Assembly (NCBI GenBank): GCA_023954375.1
Contig: JAMLIC010000062.1
Coordinates: forward strand, 1 to 49,765
DNA length: 49,765 nucleotides
Origin: Planctomycetota bacterium
GTDB lineage: Bacteria > Planctomycetota > J058
Direction: 5' to 3'
Shown: one piece after another, positions 16,801 to 24,242 of the stretch
How the letters are laid out: every line of letters begins with the position of its first letter
How positions within the stretch are numbered: position 1 is the first letter of the stretch
Notes under the pieces: generated by a model
Seen by the model: only the letters and a program-made list of their open reading frames with translations
Told to the model about the DNA's origin: nothing
Databases searched by the model: none
Program-made: the position numbers and the translations under genes

Positions 16801-18677
16801 TCCCGGCGCTCCTCGGCCGGGCCCGGCTGGCGCTCGCCGAGGACGACCTCCCGCGCGCGGCGGCGGACCTCGACGCGGCGCTCGCGGCGCTCGCCGACCG
16901 CCCCCAGGTGCGCTTCGCCCACCTCGGCGGGGGCGCGGCGGCCAGGGCGCCGTCGCGCATCGACTCCGGCGGGTGGGACGAGCAGGTCGACATCCGCGGC
17001 GACGAGGCTCGGCCAGGCGACGTGCCGCTCGCCGACGCGCACGCCCTGCGCGGCCTGGTCGCCCTGCGCCAGGACAAGGTGAAGGAGGCGCAGGACGCGT
17101 TCCGGCGGGCGCTCGACGCCAGCGCCACCTGCTCGCTGGCCCTCGCCGGCCAGGGGCACGTGGCGCTGAAGGCGGGCGACCAGGCGCGGGCGCGCGACCT
17201 GTTCGAGCGGGCGCGCAAGCTCGACATGGAGGGCAAGGACGAGCCGCACTTCTTCTACCAGGAGGGGGTGCGCTACCAGGGGCTCGCCGCGCGCTCGAAG
17301 AAGCCCGAGTACTTCAAGCAGGCGCGGCAGTGCTTCTCGCGCGCCACCGGCAAGAACCCGCTCGACGCGGTCGCCGACCTCGAGCGCGCGCGGCTCTCGG
17401 CCGACTGGGCCAGCTGGGACGCGGCGGTGCGCCTGGCCGCCCGGGCGATCGAGTCCGACCCGTTCCTGCGCGAGGCGCACGAGCGGCTCGGGTTCCTCTT
17501 CGCGCGGGACCTGCCGGTGGAGCGTGACGCGTCGACGAAGCGGCCCGAGCACCTGCGCGACGCGCGCCGGGCCGAGGCCCACTTCGACCGGGCCGTCGAG
17601 GTCTCGGGCGGGGGCGTCGAGGAGGCGGCCGACGCCTGCTACGGCCGGGCGCTCGCCCGCCTGGCCGGCGGCGACGTCGGGCCGGAGCGGCTCCAGGCCG
17701 CGCGCGCGGACCTCGAGCGGGCGATCCGCGCCATCCCGACCGACTTCCGGCAGGCGGAGCCGCGGCGGATCAGCCAGTCCATGGCCTACCTCGACCTCCT
17801 CGCGGAGGTGCACGACCGCCTGGGCGACGCCGCGGCGGCGGCCGAGGCGCGGGCGCGGGTCGAGGGCGTCCGGCGGGCGGCGAGCGAGGCGGCCCGCCAG
17901 GAGCTCAAGGACGGGCAGCTCCTGCGCGACCGCCTGAACTACTCGGACGCGATCAAGCACTTCGACAAGGCGATCGAGCTCGACGGCGAGTACAGCGACG
18001 CCTACTACGAGCGCGGCACCTGCTACCTGAAGATCGGCAACTTCGTCCCGGGGATCCTCGACTTCTCGCGGGCGCTCGAGCTCAACCCGCGCATCGCCGA
18101 CCAGGTCTACAACAAGGTCTATCAGATCTCCTACGTCGTCGACCTCAACCGCGTGATCACCGAGCTGAACAAGATCGTCTCGGACCACCCGAACGTGTCG
18201 TACGTGATCTTCCTGCGCGGCTTCTTCTACGTGGCCAAGACCGAGTTCAAGAAGTTCGAGCGCTCGGACCTCGACCTGGGCATCGCGGACTTCAACCGCT
18301 GCCTGCAGCTCAACTCCACGCACGTGACGGCCATGCTCTACCGGGGCTTCCTGCACTACAAGCTGGCGAGCCTGGAGACCGAGCCGTCCGGGCGCCAGGC
18401 CTGGTACGACCGGGCCATGAAGGATTACATCGACGCGCTCGACATCGACCCGGACTCGGGGATCAGCCACTACCTGCAGGCGCTCTGCTGGTCGGTCATG
18501 TCGACCGAGGAGGGCCTGTCGGAGGAGGAGAAGGTCGCCCGCAAGAAGAAGTCGATCGAGGAGCTGCGCACCTCGTTCGGGTGCGAGTTCAAGGGCTACG
18601 AGCGGATCAAGAACGAGAAGGGCTTCGACGCCGTGCGGCAGGACCCGGAGTTCATCGAGCTCATGCGAGGGAAGTAG
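13827..18677 (+). CDS. Membrane Ser/Thr protein kinase with zinc ribbon and long TPR tail
   Basis: 1616 residues. Residues 10-66 are a small helical region (YGRLAIERRLVTREQV...LVSKGYID) resembling the N-terminal domains of type II/IV pilus ATPases. A Gly/Ser/Pro linker follows, then a zinc ribbon CPACG...CPGC (about 111-132). The kinase spans about 264-530 with IARGGMGIVYRA, VALKVMKE, IIHRDLKPANVLL (about 385), TDFGLAKN and GTPFYMPPEQARG. A single membrane helix (VVVVGGVTALALMSGGGLFYW, about 550-572) separates it from more than 1000 residues of TPR-like repeats, for example AYLLRGQTWFALGKFEPAQQDF and DAYYERGTCYLKIGNFVPGILDF. The tail is predicted outside the cytoplasmic membrane and may bind partners. 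The layout is typical of planctomycete kinases. Substrate unknown. Confidence 0.93.
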   Translation: MTTQTLHASEIEYGRLAIERRLVTREQVRECADLRAAGKGDHLAKVLVSKGYIDPTAARQLLADLQSRSGSGSGAYPAPGSGPGSGAYASPVGSGSWPQGAAAPGGGLALACPACGARVAAHPEQAGQRVRCPGCAGPVEVPRGAAPPTFRTQVVDAQVRPGVAQTNSGSGSGFYAAPAGPHGTHRQGGGAFALQEANRGYVQGLGGHTPGSGAPPMLAKDVDFDPSAYQGELPANLAPDDPIAHAMSVRTNADGSVETVFGPYDIIGEIARGGMGIVYRARQRSLKRIVALKVMKEGENASEKQIRRFKRETEAAAKLQHPNIVAVHEVGCHEGFHYFTMDLIEGEALDAIVKRGEKMPVERVLQLVKEVAQAIHYAHGKGIIHRDLKPANVLLDTDGHPKVTDFGLAKNIDHKSMLTRTGAVVGTPFYMPPEQARGDVDIDQKADVYALGVILYELLTLKLPFHGETTMEVYHKILEEEPLPPRRHDSRINADVNTIVLKAMEKDLSRRYQTALELAEDIERYLNGDPIKARPLGPIGRGIKKAKKNLPVVVVGGVTALALMSGGGLFYWRWRKTQQFEAELNRRHEWETFVTEVGNHVLGARSQIAAGVAHRKDRNPEGALVDLQEAVRILDDLPLLTREFTTWNTTEALEGHLEERRPEIDAVYRDTYLEQGRAYVDKGDPESLVTALGRFQKGLEHEPGSADVLLEVGRVEALQGKFEQALRTFEGILAADSAHVDARLEMGRVHDRAGAYGKALDCYTHVIERATKPYRAYLLRGQTWFALGKFEPAQQDFQKVVDIKDDHFEGYIWLGRANQALGHHGEALEALNESIDLNPSLPDGYYHRAELYSAQRKHAEAIKDYEVAISRARDYHRAYLGLGQALEWVLDYERARQQYEDVLKARDREAALVAPVAHAALADLLLVQADPLECAQDAEDRARLEAATPDGALGPAPPLERLQADAERLRAERLRGAQEGFTRALELQPRLIPALLGRARLALAEDDLPRAAADLDAALAALADRPQVRFAHLGGGAAARAPSRIDSGGWDEQVDIRGDEARPGDVPLADAHALRGLVALRQDKVKEAQDAFRRALDASATCSLALAGQGHVALKAGDQARARDLFERARKLDMEGKDEPHFFYQEGVRYQGLAARSKKPEYFKQARQCFSRATGKNPLDAVADLERARLSADWASWDAAVRLAARAIESDPFLREAHERLGFLFARDLPVERDASTKRPEHLRDARRAEAHFDRAVEVSGGGVEEAADACYGRALARLAGGDVGPERLQAARADLERAIRAIPTDFRQAEPRRISQSMAYLDLLAEVHDRLGDAAAAAEARARVEGVRRAASEAARQELKDGQLLRDRLNYSDAIKHFDKAIELDGEYSDAYYERGTCYLKIGNFVPGILDFSRALELNPRIADQVYNKVYQISYVVDLNRVITELNKIVSDHPNVSYVIFLRGFFYVAKTEFKKFERSDLDLGIADFNRCLQLNSTHVTAMLYRGFLHYKLASLETEPSGRQAWYDRAMKDYIDALDIDPDSGISHYLQALCWSVMSTEEGLSEEEKVARKKKSIEELRTSFGCEFKGYERIKNEKGFDAVRQDPEFIELMRGK

Positions 18678-18680
18678 GTC

Positions 18681-18738
18681 CCACGGAGGACACGGAGAGG
18701 AAGGGACGACCTTCCTCTCGTCTGCGTGGTCCCGTGGT
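18681..18738 (+). terminator. Gene-end hairpin between convergent kinase-TPR and DUF4058 genes
   Basis: A perfect 10-bp stem 18695-18704 with 18710-18719 (loop GACGA) sits inside outer CCACGG/CCGTGG arms. The arms carry CACGGAGGACACGGAG, the same short units as the long hairpin at 28183. Confidence 0.6.
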
Positions 18739-18762
18739 GAGCCCGCTCGTGGCCCGGCCAGT

Positions 18763-19521
18763 TCAGGAGAGGGCGAGCCCCCGCGTCCAGGCGAGGTCGT
18801 CCGAGCCGAGCGGCGGGACCGGCTCCGACGCGTAGTCGAGCCGCCGCCCGAAGCCGCCGCGGTCGTACACCTCGGTGAGCACGGCGCCCAGGTCCAGGAC
18901 GACGTCGGCGACGCCCGGGAGGAGCGGCACGCCCACGCGCGGCAGGCGGCCGCGGAGGCCGACCGAGTAGAGCTCGCGGGCCTCGCGGTCGGACGCCCGG
19001 GAGACGACGACGCGGTACGGCGCGTCCTCGGCGAGCTCGGCCGGCAGAGCGACCGTCGGCTCGCCCGTCCGGAGCAGGTCGACCTCGACCAGGCTGGCGT
19101 CCGACGCCAGGACCTCGGCCTGCTTGCGGAGGTACAGCTCCCGGCCGGCCCCGGGTCGCTTGTTCGCGGGCGAGAGGACCTCGATCACCGTGACGACGCG
19201 CTCGTCGGCGTCGGCCGTGCGGAGCTCGAGGTACGGCTCGCGGCGCTCGACGGGGCGGAGCCGCACCACGGTGGGCGCGTCGGCGACGGCGGCGGAGCCC
19301 GAGCGGGGAGGAGGCGCGGGGGCCTCGATCACCGACACGTCGGGGTAGAGCGTGCACGAGGGGGCCTCGACGTAGACCCGCTCGCCGATCGCCACGTAGA
19401 AGCCCTCGCCGACCTGCGCGCCGAGGTGGTCGCCGGCGTAGGTGACCAGCCGCTGGTGGACGTTCGGCCAGCGCGCCGGGTGCTCGAGCCAGGGGTCCAT
19501 GCCAGGCAGCGGGCTGGGCAA
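18763..19521 (-). CDS. DUF4058 family protein
   Basis: About 252 residues. The start PLPSPLPGMDPWLEHP matches the nearly invariant family opening (usually MPSPFPGMDPYLE). I therefore take the TTG at 19521, which has GGAGG five bases upstream, over the ATG at 19503 inside the motif or the ATG at 19575 further up. Other segments are IGERVYVEAPSCTLYPDVSVIE, VVTVIEVLSPANKRPGAGRELYLRKQAEVLASDASLVEVDLLRTGEP and a C-terminal LDLGAVLTEVYDRGGFGRRLDYASEPVPPL. The family is common in cyanobacteria and planctomycetes; the IEVLSPxNK block resembles a PD-(D/E)xK nuclease-like core, but no activity is known to me. Convergent with the kinase-TPR gene. The 302-base gap on its 5' side holds only the hairpin at 19735. 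Confidence 0.85.
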   Translation of the reverse strand: MPSPLPGMDPWLEHPARWPNVHQRLVTYAGDHLGAQVGEGFYVAIGERVYVEAPSCTLYPDVSVIEAPAPPPRSGSAAVADAPTVVRLRPVERREPYLELRTADADERVVTVIEVLSPANKRPGAGRELYLRKQAEVLASDASLVEVDLLRTGEPTVALPAELAEDAPYRVVVSRASDREARELYSVGLRGRLPRVGVPLLPGVADVVLDLGAVLTEVYDRGGFGRRLDYASEPVPPLGSDDLAWTRGLALS

Positions 19522-19734
19522 CGGGGCCTCCGGCTCCAGTCTACCGCGGGCCGCCGCGGCAGAGCCTCCAGGCACTTACGCGCGGACTGATCCTGCGCGT
19601 CGCGCCGCGCGTCTACCGGGTGCTTCGCTTCGAAGCCTCTTCCCGTTGGATCCGTGCCGTTCCCGTGCGTGACGGGTCGCCGCCTCGTGGGCGGCGGCCC
19701 GTTCCGCATGTACCGCGCCCTCGATCGAGCATGG

Positions 19735-19771
19735 GACGCAGAGGCCGCGGAAGGAGGCGCTCCTCTGCGTC
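19735..19771 (-). terminator. Hairpin downstream of the amidohydrolase-fold operon
   Basis: GACGCAGAGG (19735-19744) pairs perfectly with 19762-19771; further CTCTGCG and CCTGCGTC units follow to about 19793. It lies about 50 bases past the last stop of the five-gene run and belongs to the same unit type as the hairpin at 7490. Confidence 0.5.
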
Positions 19772-19823
19772 TCCTCTGCGACCCCTGCGTCGAGTCACCG
19801 GCCTGAGTGAGACAGGCGGGACT

Positions 19824-22808
19824 CTACCGCCCGAGCACCCGCCCGTTGACCACGACCGCCTTCACCCGCGACGTGGCCTCGAGCGGCGGGCCGTCCCACA
19901 CGACGAGGTCGCCGTCCTTGCCCGGCTCGAGCGTGCCGACGCGGTCGTCGATCCCGTAGGCCTTCGCCGCGTCGATCGTCAGCGCCCGCAGGGCGTCGCC
20001 CCAGCCCAGCCCCCGGTGGACGGCCAGGACCGCCCGCAGGGGCAGCTCCGCCGCGCCGTCCTCGGCGTTGCTCATGAAGGCCACGCGCAGCCCGGCGCCG
20101 GTCAGCAGGGCCGCCGCCGGGTCCTCGAGCCGGCCCGGCGCCGCGCGCACGAGCTGGTCGGGGCGCAGGACGATCGGGACCTCGCTCCTGCGCAGGCGCT
20201 CGGCGATCCGGTGCCCCTGCGTCAGGCCGACGAACACGGCCCGCAGCCCCTGCGCCTCGACGTGGTCGAGGACGGTGCGGGCCAGGAGCGGGTCGTCGAC
20301 GTGCAGGACCAGCGCGGCGCGCTTCTCGAAGGCCAGCCGCAGCGGCTCGAGCGCGTGGTCGACGGGCGGCGGCGCCGGGCGGCCGCCCGGCGCGCCGCGT
20401 CGCCGGGCCTGGATCCGGATCTCCGGCGCCTCGCGGGCGGTGCGGTTGCCCTCGAAGTCGAGCTCGAAAGGGCCCAGGCGCACCTTGCCCTTCAGGTGGT
20501 CGTCGGCCACGAGCTCGGCGTCGACCCGCGGCGCCCCCATGGGGCTGTCGACCTCGACCGTGAGCGTGACCTTCTTGCCCGTCAGCGTGCCCGAGACCGG
20601 CGCGTCCTGGCCGGGCGCCTGCGGCGACCGCGCGACGCCCTGGATCGTGGTCCCGTCAGGGTCGAGGCGCAGGCTCAGCTCGCCGCGCTGCGGGTCGGGC
20701 AGGGGGCCGCCCGAGATCGTCGTCGCCCAGGTGCCCGAGATCGGGTCGACCTTCGCGGGCGGGGCCTCCTCCTCCTGCGGCTGCGGCCGCGGGGCGGGCG
20801 TCCCGGCCTGGGGCCGCGCCGGCTGCGCCGCGCCCGGCCTCACGGCCGCCTCGAGGCGCCGCTTGGCGTCGTCGGCGAGCCACCTGGCCAGGTCGGCCCG
20901 GTACTTCTCCCACTTCGCGGCGTAAGCCTTGCCCGCCTGTAGGCGGGCGGCGAACGCCTGGGGCACGACGAGCGGGTCGCTCCGGGACCCGAGGTCGAAG
21001 GCCACGCCGACGACCTCGCGCAGGACCAGCCCCCGCCGGACGTCGTCGACGCCGGCGCCCGGCTCGCCCTCGGCCGTCTTGATCGCCACGACCCGCGCGC
21101 CGAGGGCGTGCAGGCTCCAGGGCGCCATGAGGACGGTCGTCACGCCGGCGCCCGCGACCTCGCGCCACGGCGGCCGCTCGCGGGCGATCAGGCCGTGCAG
21201 GAGGAGGTCGGGCGTGGGCGTCCCCTTGTCGCCGCCGAGGCCCAGGTGGCCCCAGGCGTCGATCAGGCCCGGCGTGACCACGCCGTCGCGGCCGGCGTCG
21301 ATCACCCGCGCCCCGCGCGGGTGCGGCACCGACGAGCCCACGGCCGCGATCCGCCCGCCCTCGATCAGCACCTCGCCGTCCCGGAGGGCCTCGCCGGCGA
21401 GCGTCAGCACCGTGCCCGCGCGCACGACGACGGCGCTCGACGTGGGCGCCCGCCAGGCCAGCCGCCCGCCGACCCACGTCTCGAGCACCTCGCTGCGCGT
21501 GGCGAGCGGGTCGCCCGTGAGGAGCACCAGGTCGGCGTCGCGGCCCGGGGTCAGCGTGCCCACGCGGTCGGCGACGCCGAGCACCTCGGCCGCCGTGCGC
21601 GTCACGGCCGCCAGCGCGGCGTCGGGCTCGAGGCCGCCGCGGACGGCGAGGGCCGCCAGCAGGCGGAGCTCCGCCTCGCTGCCGGGCGGCGCGGCCAGCG
21701 CGAAGCGCACCCCGGCGTCGAACAGCCGCCGGGGCGCGTCGTGGCGCACGCGCGGCCGGTCCGGGTGCTCGCCCCGGTCCCACGGGTCGCTCCGCAGCCA
21801 CAGCGGCAGCTCGTAGACGCACGGGGCCTCGAGCGCCGCCAGGGCCGCCGTCACCTGCGGCTCGCCGGCCTCGGTCAACCCGGAGAGCACCGGCCGCAGC
21901 CCGAGGTCCCAGGCCAGGTCGACCGCGCCGAGCACCTCGGCCGCGCGGCGCGCGTCGATCCGCACCTCGCCCGACGCCAGCGCCGCGGCCAGCGCCTCGA
22001 GGTCGAGGTCGAGCGCCGGGCGCGCCGCGGCCGCCTCGGCGCCCCGGCGCGCCTCGTAGTCGAGCGCCGCGCGCAGCTTGCTCTCGAGCTCGGCGACGAC
22101 GGCCACGCGCGACGTCGGCCGCTGGCGCTCGCCAGGGACGATCGGCACGTCCGACGACGACGGCACCGGGATCGTCACCTTGAGCGGCGGGTTCAGCGCC
22201 GTCTCGCCCAGGTCGACGACCATCTCCGCCCGCTCGCGCAGGACGCGCTCGCCGGGCGGCCCGGCCAGCTTGACCACGGCGCCCCGCCCGCTGACCAGGC
22301 GCCCGCGGCCCGGGTTGAGGAAGGCCGTCGTGATCCCGGCCCGCAGGAGGTCGGTCCGCGCCTCGTAGGGGTCGAACCCGTCGACCGCGCGGTAGCGCCC
22401 GCCCGCCGTCTCCTCGCCGCGGCGGCCCGAGCCCGTCCACAGCCCCGCGGCGACCAGGCCCGGCGCGGCCACGAGGTCGCTCCGGTCGAGCACCGGCACC
22501 CCCGGCGGCACGACCGCCTGCGCCGGCGGCAGGACCGCGACGACCTTGCCCTGGCTGACCACGATCAGCGCCGGCGCGATCACCTCGCCGGGTCGGCCGG
22601 TGTAGGCGCGCGCCACGCGCAGGCAGAAGGCGCCGCCGTCGCCCGGAGCGCCCGGAGCGCCCGGAGCGCCCGGAGCGCCCGGAGCGCCGGGGTCGGCGTC
22701 AGGCCGGGGCTCCCGCGCGAGCGCCCTCGGCGCCGCGCCCGGGGAGACCGCCGCGGCCGCGACGACCCCGAGGGCGGCGGCGGCGGTCAGCAGGGACCGG
22801 AGCCTCAC
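19824..22808 (-). CDS. Exported tandem amidohydrolase-fold protein, metal ligands degenerate (array gene 5)
   Basis: 994 residues beginning with a GTG that overlaps the preceding stop (GTGA). After a signal peptide and a (Gly-Ala-Pro)n stretch come two amidohydrolase-like domains. Domain 1 (about 50-440) has APGLVAAGLWTG where PGxIDxHxH is expected, and LVSGRGAVVKLAG. It ends with VGTLTPGRDADLVLLTGDPL. Domain 2 (about 445-994) has TPGLIDAWGHLGLGG, keeping only the second His, and ends VGTLEPGKDGDLVVWDGPPL. Inside domain 2, about residues 685-790, is an inserted strand-rich module (GTWATTISGG, VSGTLTGKKVTLTVEVDS, LGPFELDFEGNR). Domain order, frame and C-terminal signature are conserved, so the protein is not simply decayed. 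Hydrolase activity looks doubtful; binding or scaffolding is a guess. Confidence 0.85.
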   Translation of the reverse strand: MRLRSLLTAAAALGVVAAAAVSPGAAPRALAREPRPDADPGAPGAPGAPGAPGAPGDGGAFCLRVARAYTGRPGEVIAPALIVVSQGKVVAVLPPAQAVVPPGVPVLDRSDLVAAPGLVAAGLWTGSGRRGEETAGGRYRAVDGFDPYEARTDLLRAGITTAFLNPGRGRLVSGRGAVVKLAGPPGERVLRERAEMVVDLGETALNPPLKVTIPVPSSSDVPIVPGERQRPTSRVAVVAELESKLRAALDYEARRGAEAAAARPALDLDLEALAAALASGEVRIDARRAAEVLGAVDLAWDLGLRPVLSGLTEAGEPQVTAALAALEAPCVYELPLWLRSDPWDRGEHPDRPRVRHDAPRRLFDAGVRFALAAPPGSEAELRLLAALAVRGGLEPDAALAAVTRTAAEVLGVADRVGTLTPGRDADLVLLTGDPLATRSEVLETWVGGRLAWRAPTSSAVVVRAGTVLTLAGEALRDGEVLIEGGRIAAVGSSVPHPRGARVIDAGRDGVVTPGLIDAWGHLGLGGDKGTPTPDLLLHGLIARERPPWREVAGAGVTTVLMAPWSLHALGARVVAIKTAEGEPGAGVDDVRRGLVLREVVGVAFDLGSRSDPLVVPQAFAARLQAGKAYAAKWEKYRADLARWLADDAKRRLEAAVRPGAAQPARPQAGTPAPRPQPQEEEAPPAKVDPISGTWATTISGGPLPDPQRGELSLRLDPDGTTIQGVARSPQAPGQDAPVSGTLTGKKVTLTVEVDSPMGAPRVDAELVADDHLKGKVRLGPFELDFEGNRTAREAPEIRIQARRRGAPGGRPAPPPVDHALEPLRLAFEKRAALVLHVDDPLLARTVLDHVEAQGLRAVFVGLTQGHRIAERLRRSEVPIVLRPDQLVRAAPGRLEDPAAALLTGAGLRVAFMSNAEDGAAELPLRAVLAVHRGLGWGDALRALTIDAAKAYGIDDRVGTLEPGKDGDLVVWDGPPLEATSRVKAVVVNGRVLGR
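22641..22688 (-). repeat. Tandem 9-bp repeat encoding a Gly-Ala-Pro run
   Basis: Five identical consecutive units GCCCGGAGC plus a partial sixth lie inside the N-terminus of the array gene 5 product, just after its signal peptide. On the coding strand they give repeated Gly-Ala-Pro. Identical units suggest recent expansion or length variation. Confidence 0.8.
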
Positions 22809-24220
22809 CGTCCGCCCTCCCGCCCGCCCGGCGCGGGGGCCGGGGCCGGCGCGCGCGGCCGCTCGCCGCGCTCGCCGCGGCGCGGCCGCGCGTCCTCCGC
22901 CGGCGGCGCCGGCGCGGCGGGCGCGGCGGCCTGCCCGGTCACGAGCCGCCGCAGGCGGTGGTCCTTGCCGCGCTCGTAGACGAGGTTGCCCTCGAGGAGC
23001 ACCGCCTCGACGTGGCTCCGCGCGCTCAGCGGGTCGCCCGAGAGGAGCAGCAGGTTGGCGTCCTTGCCCGGGGTGATCGACCCCACCCGGTCGAGCATGC
23101 CGATCGCCCGCGCCGGCCAGAGCGTCACCGCCTTGAGCGCCGCCTGCCGCGGCAGCCCCTCGCGCACGCAGCGCGCCGCCTGGTACCAGAGGAAGCGCTC
23201 GGCGAAGCTGGCGTCGGGCTCGACGAGGAGCGCCGGCTCGAGGCCCGCGTCGAGCAGCGCCTTCGGCACGAACGTCTCGCGCTCCTCGCCCGTGACCGGG
23301 TCCTCCTCGCGGTGGAGCAGCCCGTCGACGACGACCGGCCGCCCGGCCTCCGCGAGCAGGGCCGCGGCCTTGTAGGCGTCGCCGCCGAGCACGAAGGTGC
23401 TCCGCTCGAGGAAGCCCATCTCGAGCGCCATGGCCACGGCGTAGTCGACGTCGCGCGCGGCGGCGCAGTAGATCACCGCGTCGAGGTGCCCCTGCGTGAG
23501 CAGCCACAGGTTGCGCCGCTGCTCGTCGAGGTCCTCCGGCCGCAGGAGCGCGCGGCCCGCCTCGCGCGCCTGCTCCGGCCGCGCCTTCGAGGTCCGGCCG
23601 GCGGCCTTCTCCTCCTCGTCGTGGCGCCGCTCCGCGGCCGCGTCGACGTGGTCGCGCAGGTCGGCGAACGCCTCGCGCAGGCGGGCGCGCTCGCGGATCC
23701 GGTCCCAGCCCCGCTTGCCCCCGACCGACAGCTTGAGCGCGCTCGCCGCGCGCACGGTCATCTCGTCCTGCGTGAGGCCCATGGGGCGCAGCACCCGGGC
23801 GAGCCCGCCGATCAGCGTGTCGTGGCCCTGGATCACGTGGAGCGTGGTGATCCCGTCGCGCAGGGCGTCCTCGTAGGCCAGGCTGCCCGGGTCGACCGCG
23901 TCGGCGACGTCGAGGAACGGCGCCACCGGCAGCGACTCGTTGGGCCGGTCCATGCCGGCGCTCGTGTGCGCCAGCACGTAGCCGGGGAAGACGACCTTGC
24001 CGGTGGCGTCGATCACGGTCGCGTCGTAGGGCACGCGCACCGCGGCCTTCGAGCCGACGGCCGCGATCCGCCCGTCGCGCACGAGGACGACGCCGTCGTC
24101 GATCTCCGGCCCGTCGACCGTGATCACCTTGCCGCCGCGCACCACCACGACCTGGGCGCGCGCGGAGGGCGGCGCCGCGGCCGCGAGCAGGAGGAGCAGG
24201 AGGGCTGTCGAGCGGGTCAT
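22805..24220 (-). CDS. Exported amidohydrolase-fold protein, metal ligands degenerate (array gene 4)
   Basis: 471 residues. Signal peptide (STALLLLLLAAAAPPSARAQ), then the strand-rich N-terminal part VVVVRGGKVITVDGPEIDDGVVLVRDGRIAAVGS. At the expected metal site the sequence is VFPGYVLAHTSAGMD: one His remains but the Asp before it and the second His are gone. It continues with YEDALRDGITTLHVIQGHDTLIGGLARVLRPMG. The C-terminal signature VTLWPARAIGMLDRVGSITPGKDANLLLLSGDPL is intact. The expected His in the middle strands is replaced (AVIYCAAARDVD) and the strand-8 Asp position reads LLVEPDAS. A Pro/Ala/Arg-rich tail of about 40 residues follows. It starts 22 bases after gene 3 and overlaps gene 5, so it is clearly operonic. 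Confidence 0.85.
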   Translation of the reverse strand: MTRSTALLLLLLAAAAPPSARAQVVVVRGGKVITVDGPEIDDGVVLVRDGRIAAVGSKAAVRVPYDATVIDATGKVVFPGYVLAHTSAGMDRPNESLPVAPFLDVADAVDPGSLAYEDALRDGITTLHVIQGHDTLIGGLARVLRPMGLTQDEMTVRAASALKLSVGGKRGWDRIRERARLREAFADLRDHVDAAAERRHDEEEKAAGRTSKARPEQAREAGRALLRPEDLDEQRRNLWLLTQGHLDAVIYCAAARDVDYAVAMALEMGFLERSTFVLGGDAYKAAALLAEAGRPVVVDGLLHREEDPVTGEERETFVPKALLDAGLEPALLVEPDASFAERFLWYQAARCVREGLPRQAALKAVTLWPARAIGMLDRVGSITPGKDANLLLLSGDPLSARSHVEAVLLEGNLVYERGKDHRLRRLVTGQAAAPAAPAPPAEDARPRRGERGERPRAPAPAPAPGGREGGR

Positions 24221-24242
24221 CGCTGTTCGCTCCGGGGGTGGC

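Noticed and set aside
12750..18470. A 1906-codon open frame on the minus strand opposite the large kinase
   Set aside because: Composition is Arg/Leu/Val/Gly-rich without domains, and the plus strand carries an obvious kinase-TPR gene. In DNA this rich in GC the antisense frame stays open by codon bias.
22641..22688. CRISPR-like or collagen-domain call on the Gly-Ala-Pro repeat
   Set aside because: Units are contiguous without spacers, and Gly-Ala-Pro without Gly-Xaa-Hyp length or a trimer cap is too short for a collagen domain.
22809..23507. Upstream open extension of the fused amidohydrolase-fold gene giving 1227 residues
   Set aside because: The extra 230 residues are an out-of-frame reading of array gene 4. 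The signal peptide and the GTGA overlap place the true start at 22808.
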